Part shown: positions 15,580 through 21,214 of the stretch, in pieces
Layout of the letters: each line of letters starts with the position of its first letter
Numbering within the stretch: the stretch's first letter is position 1
Origin: an uncultured Lachnospiraceae bacterium
Lineage (GTDB): Bacteria > Bacillota > Clostridia > Lachnospirales > Lachnospiraceae
DNA: 26,154 bases
Reading direction: 5' to 3'
Assembly (NCBI GenBank): GCA_910577065.1
Contig: CAJTLD010000005.1
Location: 22,330-48,483 of the forward strand
Notes under the pieces: model-generated
What the model was told of the DNA's origin: nothing
Databases searched by the model: none
Seen by the model: only the letters and a program-made list of their open reading frames with translations
Position numbers and translations under genes: made by a program

Positions 15580-16740
15580 CTACTCTTCCTTCGTCGGACA
15601 CAGCGCAGACGTACGGAAGGAAAGCCTGGCGTTGGAATGCCGGTAAGTTTTATGAAATTTACAGTCCAGACGGTTTATGACAATCTGGGCGTCCTGCGCA
15701 TCCGTCCCTGTCAGCATCAATATATAAGAACCTGCCGACAGCCTCGCCACCGGATCGCCGATCCGAAGCCCTTCCTGCAGGATACGTTCTAACCGCCTTA
15801 CATCCGTAGTAGGCGCCTCCCCGCCGCCTAAGCTGACAATTACCAGAGTGGCTCTTGCCCCTGTCCTCGCAAGGTGTCTCCGTTCCAGCGCAACAATACT
15901 CTGAAACACCCCAAAACTGCAGAAAAAAGCCTGCTTTGCGGCGTTCCCTTCACACACCAGCTTAAAAATCTCCTGTTCATCCCCGCCGTTGTCTCCCCTG
16001 ACGCCGGAAGCCAACGCGTGGATCTGCTCAATTCGTTCTGACGGCGGCATCCCAAATTCTTTTATCATCCGCTCTTTAAAAGATTCATACCGTTCTATCG
16101 CCTGCTCCGGCTGCCCCATCGCAATAAACGCCCGCATCTGGCAGGCGGTAAACTCTTCTATACAAAAATCAATTCTATATGCCTGGCTGCACACGCCGAC
16201 AATCTCCATCCACTGTTCTTCCTCTTCGAGCAGCGGCAAAAGCGCCCTGCAGGCATCCAGATAAAGCGTTTTGTAATACTGCCGCAGCGGCCTGGCCCAC
16301 TCGCTGTCATTTCCGGAAAGAAAATCTCCTTTGTAAAGAGAAACCGCCTGCCGAAGGCAGCGGATGCCCTCTCTTCCGGAATTTCTCCTCGCCGCAAGGC
16401 AGACCTGCTCAAACCGCTCGACGTCCAGATCTATCGTTAATTCCGGCTCCCACACATAACATCCCGCAAGCGTCTGTAAAAGTTCTCCATGCTCCGGAAA
16501 CAATTCCTTTAGCAGATTCCGGATTTTATAGATCATATTGCGCAGCGCGTTCGCCGGATCGCTGCTCTCACGATCTGCCCAGAATGTGTCAATCAACTCC
16601 TCGGCAGAGATATTTCTCGCATGGTTTACAATCAGATACTGCAAAAACGAAAGTGTTTTCTTCCCAGCCTTCTTTGGCATTGCATGGGCGCCAGAAAACG
16701 CGCCCAGCATCTGAAAACAGATTTTCTTTTTTTCTTCCAT
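15580..16740 (-). CDS. SARP/BTAD-family transcriptional regulator with GGDEF-like C-terminus
   Basis: This is a 386-aa cytoplasmic protein. Residues 1-95 form an OmpR-type winged helix (KKTLSFLQYLIVNHARNISAEELIDTFW ... NALRNMIYKIRNLLKE). Residues about 105-250 form the bacterial transcriptional activation domain (LDVERFEQVCLAARR, YKGDFLSG, EFTACQMRAFIAMGQPEQAIERYESFKERMIKEFGMPPS). Instead of the NTPase/TPR part of large AfsR-type proteins, the C-terminus (about 265-380) resembles a degenerate GGDEF/cyclase fold (ATLVIVSLGG, LERILQEGLRIGDPVARLSAGSYILMLTG) without the GGDEF signature. The start has no strong ribosome site; no alternative in-frame start lies upstream, and coupling to the gene 55 nt before is possible. 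It is the likely local activator of the pilus genes and lies directly downstream of the invertible switch. Confidence 0.88.
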   Translation of the reverse strand: MEEKKKICFQMLGAFSGAHAMPKKAGKKTLSFLQYLIVNHARNISAEELIDTFWADRESSDPANALRNMIYKIRNLLKELFPEHGELLQTLAGCYVWEPELTIDLDVERFEQVCLAARRNSGREGIRCLRQAVSLYKGDFLSGNDSEWARPLRQYYKTLYLDACRALLPLLEEEEQWMEIVGVCSQAYRIDFCIEEFTACQMRAFIAMGQPEQAIERYESFKERMIKEFGMPPSERIEQIHALASGVRGDNGGDEQEIFKLVCEGNAAKQAFFCSFGVFQSIVALERRHLARTGARATLVIVSLGGGEAPTTDVRRLERILQEGLRIGDPVARLSAGSYILMLTGTDAQDAQIVINRLDCKFHKTYRHSNARLSFRTSALCPTKEE

Positions 16741-16795
16741 ATGCTTTTGCCGGCGAGATCCACCGTCAGCCCTCCTGCCGACATCCTCCTTTATA

Positions 16796-17323
16796 TCACT
16801 GTCCGAAAGCTTTATCCTCCCCGTTAAGAGCGCCGTCTATCAGCCTGACCAGTTCCAACGCGCTTCTGAAACTCTCCTTTTTCTGCCCGTCTATCCAGGT
16901 AACCTCTCCCTGCCAGCTCGCATGCTGCCTGTGCTGTACGCGGACGATAAATGTCGCATCCTCTCCTCTGTGTTTTATCACATCTTCAAACGCTTCCATT
17001 ACAACCAAGTCCTTTCGCTTATACTCCGGCAGCTTTGGCATCTTACGGCTTTTTCGCGCGGCGTCCGCCGCCTTGCGGTCGATAAAAAAACTCCTTGGGC
17101 GCACGGACGCAAACGGAAAGCAAATAGCGTCATAAAATGCATCCATCTGCAGAAAAGCCGCCGTCAGGGATGCAAAGCAAAGCGGCGTATCCGTATACTG
17201 ATGGTAAATACGCCCTTCCTGCCGCTCCCCGTTATACGAGTCAATGCAAAGCGCTACAATATCCGGGCTATGCCAAATCCGCCGTTCCTCTTCTTTTTCT
17301 GCAAGTTTTATTCGGTCAGACAT
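16796..17323 (-). CDS. Unknown 175-aa protein, first gene after the invertible switch
   Basis: I place the start at the ATG at 17323 (MSDRIKLAEKEEERR) because GGAGGAAAA lies just upstream; a longer reading from GTG at 17362 would begin inside the recombination site. There is no signal peptide. Residues about 15-105 are an unrecognised globular part (RIWHSPDIVALCIDSYNGE, TPLCFASLTAAFLQMDAFYD), and a basic linker (KSRKMPKLPEYKRK) leads to the C-terminal domain (about 125-170, SWQGEVTWIDGQ ... FRSALELVRLID) shared with the 125-aa protein. It sits 24 nt downstream of the left 24-bp inverted repeat, so it would be the first gene transcribed when the switch is ON. Role unknown; possibly regulatory, given its place beside the SARP gene. 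Confidence 0.78.
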   Translation of the reverse strand: MSDRIKLAEKEEERRIWHSPDIVALCIDSYNGERQEGRIYHQYTDTPLCFASLTAAFLQMDAFYDAICFPFASVRPRSFFIDRKAADAARKSRKMPKLPEYKRKDLVVMEAFEDVIKHRGEDATFIVRVQHRQHASWQGEVTWIDGQKKESFRSALELVRLIDGALNGEDKAFGQ

Positions 17324-17347
17324 CCCGTTTTCCTCCATGCGGGCTTT

Positions 17348-17371
17348 CGCAGAGTGCGCCACTCTACGAAA
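17348..17371. repeat. Left 24-bp inverted repeat (recombination site) of the switch
   Basis: The 24 bases here are exactly the reverse complement of 19831-19854. The core AGAGTGGCGCACTCT is itself an imperfect dyad: 10-12 bp arms around a short centre, with one mismatch when three flanking bases are included. Paired half-sites about a 6-8 bp spacer are what a tyrosine recombinase binds. In RNA from the operon it would fold into a hairpin 12 nt before the GGAGGAAAA ribosome site of the first gene. Confidence 0.88.
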
Positions 17372-17443
17372 ATGCGGTAAAGCCCTTGTTTTTCCCGCCC
17401 GGATCTGCCGCTGACCATTTGCGTGACGGCAAAAAGCTTTTCA

Positions 17444-18604
17444 TCAGGCCTGTTCTTCTACAGTAAATAAATCCGAAAGCCGCTGCATATTTTCCCGTTT
17501 TAATTGCATGGTAGGATGAACATAACGGTTCATTGTGATATTCACGCTGGCATGTCCTAAAATTTCGCTTAAGCACTTTACGTCAAACCCTTTTTCCACA
17601 CAGCGCGTTGCAAACGTATGCCGGAGCGCATGGTAATTTGCGTCTTTGATCGTACAAAATTTTAAAAGCCGTTTGAAATGGTTCTGCATTGTGCGCGGCT
17701 CTATCCACCTGGAATCGCTGCATGTCAGAAAGTATCCCGAACCGGAAGGGCTGACGGATCCAAGAATCCGCACCAGTTCCTCGGGAAGCGGAATGGTACG
17801 GACTGAACACGGGCTTTTCGGGGCGGTCACAATTATCTTAGTCCGGGCGCCTTCCCCGCTGTTTTTTGCGCCTTCAACCTGAATACGCTGCATCGTCTTG
17901 TGGACATGCAGCGTTTTTTCCGCAAAAGAAATATCTTCCCATTTTAAAGCGCACAATTCCCCCACGCGGATACCTGTAAACAGACAGAGCAGTACGCCAA
18001 TATTCGGCATACAGGGATCGGAACGGATTCGGCTGCAGAGAGCCGTTTGTTCGTCCAGGCTGAACACGCGCATTTCTTTTGCTTCCTGCCTGATTGGGAC
18101 GGCGCGCGTATCGCAGGGAGCCGGAATCCCCCTGCCGGCGTAGAACCGGAATATACTGCGGATCAAAGATACCGTATCCGCTACGGTTTTTGCAGACAGC
18201 CCCTTTTTGTTTTTTCCGCCGCTGACAAGCAGTTCCCTGCAGCAGGAATCCAAAACGTCCTGCGTTAAATCCTCCATATGTAATTCGCCAAGCTTAGGGC
18301 AGATATAGCTGTTCCATAAATTTTGGTATTTCATATAGGTGGATTCCTTAATCAGAGGCTTTATATGGCAAAACCACTCCTGCGTCAGCATATTAAAATC
18401 AGCCTGCTCTTCTGCCTGTGCCCCATGTTCCTGTAAAACGCCGTTTTTCTGCACGGCGCTTTGGAGTTTTGCACGCACTTCTTTGTATGAGCGCGCGTAT
18501 ACATAGCCGTACACGGCTTTTCTCGCAGCTGTCCGTTCCCGGATATACCGCCCCTCCCAGCGGCCGTCCTTGCGTTTGTATATGTTTTCTCCTCTTTTTG
18601 GCAT
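17444..18604 (-). CDS. Tyrosine recombinase inside the invertible element
   Basis: I place the start at the ATG at 18604 (386 aa, MPKRGENIYKRKDG) because AAAGGAGG lies 9 nt upstream; the longer reading begins at an unsupported TTG. Residues 1-60 match the N-terminal arm-binding region of Tn916-type integrases (KRKDGRWEGRYI). Residues about 70-160 form the SAM-like core-binding domain, and about 175-375 the catalytic domain. Catalytic residues are complete: Arg213 (TGIRVGEL), Lys263 (APKSPCSVR), His325 and Arg328 (HALRHTFA), His351 (LGHASV) and Tyr361 (MNRYVHP). It probably inverts the segment in which it lies. Its stop is 72 bp from the left repeat, with no clear terminator between, so its transcript might leak into the pilus operon. 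Alternative: a remnant of a conjugative element, but no partner genes are present. Confidence 0.93.
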   Translation of the reverse strand: MPKRGENIYKRKDGRWEGRYIRERTAARKAVYGYVYARSYKEVRAKLQSAVQKNGVLQEHGAQAEEQADFNMLTQEWFCHIKPLIKESTYMKYQNLWNSYICPKLGELHMEDLTQDVLDSCCRELLVSGGKNKKGLSAKTVADTVSLIRSIFRFYAGRGIPAPCDTRAVPIRQEAKEMRVFSLDEQTALCSRIRSDPCMPNIGVLLCLFTGIRVGELCALKWEDISFAEKTLHVHKTMQRIQVEGAKNSGEGARTKIIVTAPKSPCSVRTIPLPEELVRILGSVSPSGSGYFLTCSDSRWIEPRTMQNHFKRLLKFCTIKDANYHALRHTFATRCVEKGFDVKCLSEILGHASVNITMNRYVHPTMQLKRENMQRLSDLFTVEEQA

Positions 18605-18774
18605 TGCAAAGTTCCTCCTTTGGTGAAATTTTTCATTTGTGTTGAATGCGGGCAATTTCAGGGTTTACTTAAAGATATATGTTTGGGTACGCTTTCCCGC
18701 TTCATACAGCCAATGGCTGCACGTTTGGCGGCTTATGGTCAGTCTGCAAAGCGACGGAAAGAGGGGGACGCGCC

Positions 18775-18962
18775 TAATACTACAGCGAACAATGTTGGCA
18801 AAGTTCCGTCAGCCAGAGGACAGGGGATGCGGTTTTGGCAGGCTTCACGATAAGTGGCTTTCGTTTCCTAAATCTTCCTAATGGGTGCAACCCTTTGCCA
18901 CAACTTTTTTCGTCAGAGTTATACCGAAATGATTTATAAATATATTGTTCGCTGTAGTATTA
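18775..18962. repeat. Perfect 19-bp inverted repeat pair, candidate nested mini-switch
   Basis: TAATACTACAGCGAACAAT at 18775-18793 is exactly inverted at 18944-18962, bracketing 150 bp. The pair ends about 170 bp upstream of the recombinase start. Within it the minus strand has a fair -10 (TATAAC, complement of 18918-18923) with a weak -35. Repeat and segment lengths are typical of promoter invertons. No target duplication flanks the pair (left neighbours CGCC, right AAGC), which argues against a miniature transposon. Confidence 0.7.
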
Positions 18963-19103
18963 AAGCGTGTTTGAAAAATAAATCTTGAGTGATACCAGAT
19001 AAGGAAAAATTTTTGTTTTGGGAATAGTAAATGTATCTTGTAATCAAAATTTTCATTTGTTATAATGCCGGCAGGCAAAAAATAGTGATAAGTCCATGTG
19101 GAC

Positions 19104-19157
19104 AAAGAAACGAACCCCCGAACTGTATTGCCGTACAGTCCGGGGGTTCGTTTCTTT
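19104..19157. terminator. Long bidirectional-type terminator hairpin
   Basis: A 17-bp stem (AAAGAAACGAACCCCCG with its exact complement at 19141-19157), one mismatch, and a further 6 bp (ACTGTA/TACAGT) enclose a 6-nt loop TTGCCG. On the plus strand TTTCTTTTAT follows and on the minus strand TTTCTTT, so it can end transcripts from both sides. It separates the recombinase-side half of the element from the promoter-side half. Confidence 0.75.
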
Positions 19158-19405
19158 TATACTGGAAAAGCGCCCAGTAGGTTATTTGTTGTCCTTATGA
19201 CCGCTATCTTTCCCGTTTTCGGGCGTAGGCTGGACAGCACAAGTATTATAACATATCAACAGATAATCTTCTATTTCTTTCTTAAAAGACTTTATCGCTC
19301 CGATTATGACCGCAACAATCCGACATTTACTATTCATGTTGATGCTGACCTTGTGGCAATTTTCTCGTATAGCCGCGCAGACCGAATTTATACAGATTAA
19401 ACTGC

Positions 19406-19572
19406 TAGAGTGTGTTTGAAAAATCATTCCCGTCATCTGTATCTCCCGCTAAGTGTGGAATACATCTGCCGAAAAGCATTTTTCAAACACGCTCTAACGT
19501 TCAATCTGATAGCGCAAATATCACGCTAAGCAGGGGATGCGGATAGCGGGAATGATTTTTCAAATTCGCTCC
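19406..19572. repeat. MITE-like TGTTTGAAAAAT inverted-repeat unit with a diverged tandem copy
   Basis: Arms GAGTGTGTTTGAAAAAT (about 19407) and ATTTTTCAAACACGCTC (about 19480-19496) pair with one mismatch and enclose about 56 bp. A diverged copy of the same unit follows, ending GCGGGAATGATTTTTCAAAT at about 19546-19565. A further arm, GCGTGTTTGAAAAAT, lies at about 18965. This looks like a small dispersed non-autonomous repeat. No transposase is present. Confidence 0.55.
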
Positions 19573-19775
19573 AGAAATTTTAACGATTCAATGGTATAAA
19601 ACAGGTAGTTTCAGACTGTTTTTTTGACGGCGAATAAGGTAATAAGGTAGAAAATAGCATTTTTATCCGGACGGCATACTATAAATACATATAGGGTTTC
19701 AGTGAAATTCTCCTCAGAAAATCATATAAATGGTTTTTACAAGCGCAAAAAAGCGATTGAATAGCAGCCGTTCTA

Positions 19776-19804
19776 TTGACATTCACGTTATAATTATGTA
19801 AAAT
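19776..19804 (+). promoter_or_regulatory. Strong sigma-A-type promoter facing out of the invertible element
   Basis: TTGACA at 19776-19781 and TAAAAT at 19799-19804 are separated by exactly 17 bp in AT-rich DNA; initiation would fall near 19811. It is 26 bp from the right 24-bp repeat. As sequenced it reads rightward and meets the terminator at 19882. After inversion it would read leftward across the repeat to the first pilus-operon gene, giving a leader of about 70 nt. Confidence 0.82.
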
Positions 19805-19830
19805 AGCTATAATTATTTGATTGTTAAAAC

Positions 19831-19854
19831 TTTCGTAGAGTGGCGCACTCTGCG
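19831..19854. repeat. Right 24-bp inverted repeat (recombination site) of the switch
   Basis: Exact reverse complement of 17348-17371; identity stops on both sides at precisely 24 bp. It carries the same core AGAGTGGCGCACTCT. It lies 20 bp after the predicted start of transcription from the element promoter. Confidence 0.88.
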
Positions 19855-19881
19855 CTGAAATGAACATTGTTGCAATAAAAG

Positions 19882-19908
19882 AACCAGGCTTTGGCGGCCT
19901 GGTTTTTT
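19882..19908 (+). terminator. Rho-independent terminator just outside the switch
   Basis: AACCAGGC and GCCTGGTT form a perfect 8-bp stem around loop TTTGGCG, followed by TTTTTTG and a second T-run. It lies 28 bp past the right repeat on the plus strand. In the present orientation it would end transcripts from the element promoter after about 100 nt, keeping that promoter silent or making only a short RNA. Confidence 0.85.
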
Positions 19909-19916
19909 GTTTTTTG

Positions 19917-20117
19917 TGTACGCGGTATTTACAAATTATTTTGTTTTTTCATGCCTGTTCCAGATGGATTACCGCCCCGGCCGCACGTCATATGTATTCG
20001 CTTTTTCGTTCTCTCATAAGGCCAAAGTATCCTGCTGATTTTGATTTGACGGGTGCATTATTTTTCAAATGCATGTAAGATATAGTTTATACATACCAAA
20101 GATAAGGAGATTTTAAA
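19917..20117. other. Intergenic region before the XerC/D-like recombinase
   Basis: About 200 bp with no gene. AAGGAGA lies 11 bases before the ATG of the downstream recombinase. TTGACG at about 20046 and TTTATAC at about 20083 are present but badly spaced for one promoter, so I do not call one. There is no further repeat of the 24-bp site. Confidence 0.4.
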
Positions 20118-21038
20118 ATGAACGAACTACAGAACCAGATAAAAAACTATTTGGAATACTGCAAATGCCAGAAACGGTTAGACGCTAAAACGCTAAAGGC
20201 TTACCGGATTGACCTGGCGCAATTCCAGGCAAAAATCACAACCAGGCACGTTTCTGATATTACCTCCGGTATGTTGGAGGATTTCATTGCAGGGCTTCAT
20301 CAGGAATTTAAACCCAAAACTGTGAAAAGAAAAATCGCTTCTGTAAAAGCGCTGTTCCACTATCTTGAATACAAAGAAGTTATTGAACGAAACCCGTTTT
20401 CCAAAATTCATGTCAGGTTCCGTGAACCTGCCATACTGCCTAAAACAATTCCCCTGCATACCGTCGAAATTTTCTTATCCGCTATATACCAGAAGCGCAA
20501 AGAAGCAAAAACTGACTGGCAAAAGAAAGCAGCCCTGAGGGACATTGCCGTCATAGAACTGCTCTTTGCCACCGGAATCCGAATTTCCGAACTGTGCGCT
20601 TTAAAAACAACGGATGTGAACCTGACTGACAGAAGTATTTTAATTTATGGAAAGGGTTCGAAAGAACGTAAAATTCAAATTGGCAATGATAAAGTAATTC
20701 AGATTCTGGAAGAATATAAAGCTGCTTTTCTAAAAGAAATACAATCCTGCGGCTATTTTTTTGTAAATCAGTCAGGCAAAGCATTTTCTGATCAGTCTAT
20801 CCGCAGAATGATTAATAAACACACTTCTTCTGCCGCTATTGAACTGCACATTACTCCTCATATGTTCCGGCATACGTTCGCCACAAGCCTGCTTGAAGCA
20901 GACGTTGATATTCGGTATATCCAGGAAATGCTTGGACATAGTTCGATTCATATTACAGAGATATATACCCATGTTGCAATGCATAAACAGCGGGATATAC
21001 TGGCGACGAAGCATCCGAGAAAGGATTTTCATATTTGA
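20118..21038 (+). CDS. XerC/XerD-like tyrosine recombinase outside the switch
   Basis: This 306-aa protein starts at an ATG with AAGGAGA upstream. Residues 1-95 are the SAM-like core-binding domain (YLEYCKCQKRLDAKTLKAYRIDL) and about 110-300 the catalytic domain. Catalytic residues are Arg155 (TGIRISELC), Lys179 (YGKGSKER), His248 and Arg251 (HMFRHTFA), His274 (LGHSSI) and Tyr283 (EIYTHVA). Its length fits Xer-type enzymes, which lack an arm-binding domain. Lone Xer-like recombinases next to invertible DNA act as phase-variation invertases in many Bacillota and Bacteroidota, so it may act on the 24-bp sites or the 19-bp pair in trans. It is not chromosomal XerC or XerD with certainty. The gene has its own terminator. 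Alternative: unrelated integrase remnant. Confidence 0.93.
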   Translation: MNELQNQIKNYLEYCKCQKRLDAKTLKAYRIDLAQFQAKITTRHVSDITSGMLEDFIAGLHQEFKPKTVKRKIASVKALFHYLEYKEVIERNPFSKIHVRFREPAILPKTIPLHTVEIFLSAIYQKRKEAKTDWQKKAALRDIAVIELLFATGIRISELCALKTTDVNLTDRSILIYGKGSKERKIQIGNDKVIQILEEYKAAFLKEIQSCGYFFVNQSGKAFSDQSIRRMINKHTSSAAIELHITPHMFRHTFATSLLEADVDIRYIQEMLGHSSIHITEIYTHVAMHKQRDILATKHPRKDFHI

Positions 21039-21046
21039 TTTGGTAG

Positions 21047-21074
21047 CCACGGGCAATTTGCCCGTGGTTTTTTT
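21047..21074 (+). terminator. Rho-independent terminator after the XerC/D-like gene
   Basis: CCACGGGC and GCCCGTGG form a perfect 8-bp stem around AATTT, followed by seven T residues. It lies 8 bp after the recombinase stop. Confidence 0.92.
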
Positions 21075-21145
21075 GTGGTTTGTGGGGTTGGATGGATAAT
21101 CTACTGTTATCTATCAGTTAGGTGAACTTGGAATGATGTAGATAA

Positions 21146-21174
21146 TTCAAAGTTATCTTAAAAAAGACTATAAA
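21146..21174 (+). promoter_or_regulatory. Probable promoter of the glycosyltransferase gene
   Basis: TTCAAA at 21146-21151 and TATAAA at 21169-21174 are spaced 17 bp, giving initiation near 21181 and a leader of about 35 nt. The dyad GATAA-N7-TTATC (21141-21157) overlaps the -35 and could be a protein-binding site. No other gene lies upstream after the terminator. Confidence 0.5.
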
Positions 21175-21214
21175 ATACAATGGTTTGATTTATTGTGACT
21201 TTTAAGGAGAAAAG

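Larger units (their letters stand above)
18605..19775. other. Non-coding interior of the invertible element
   Basis: About 1.17 kb without a convincing gene. Open frames here are short, lack family features and mostly lack ribosome sites. The stretch holds the 19-bp inverted pair (18775-18962), a long hairpin (19104-19157), and copies of a TGTTTGAAAAAT repeat (about 18967, 19411, 19482, 19556). The word CAGGGGATGCGG occurs at about 18824 and 19531. It is AT-rich near the right end, where the promoter lies. Confidence 0.6.
17348..19854. mobile_element. 2507-bp candidate invertible element controlling the pilus operon
   Basis: The element is bounded by the identical 24-bp repeats in opposite orientation. 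It contains a tyrosine recombinase gene (minus strand), about 1.2 kb of non-coding DNA and an outward strong promoter 27 bp from the right repeat. Layout matches the classic H segment of Salmonella (hin inside, promoter at one end), but with a tyrosine instead of a serine recombinase. In the present orientation the promoter faces right into a terminator; after inversion it would face left into the pilus operon. No transposase, target duplication or transfer gene is seen, so this is a switch rather than an integrated transposon. Confidence 0.75.

Noticed and set aside
18620..19105. Several 75-80 aa frames on both strands upstream of the recombinase.
   Set aside because: They overlap each other, cross the 19-bp inverted repeats and show no domain or ribosome site.
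19182..19436. 84-aa minus-strand open frame ending before the long hairpin, with a weak GGGAG site upstream.
   Set aside because: Its first residues are read from the TGTTTGAAAAAT repeat, it matches no family I know, and it has no neighbours in an operon. It might be a decayed gene, but support is too thin.
17348..19854. Reading the 2.5-kb segment as an integrated transposon or prophage remnant.
   Set aside because: Inverted, not direct, end repeats with a strong dyad, no excisionase, transfer or phage genes, no target duplication, and a promoter placed exactly for switching.
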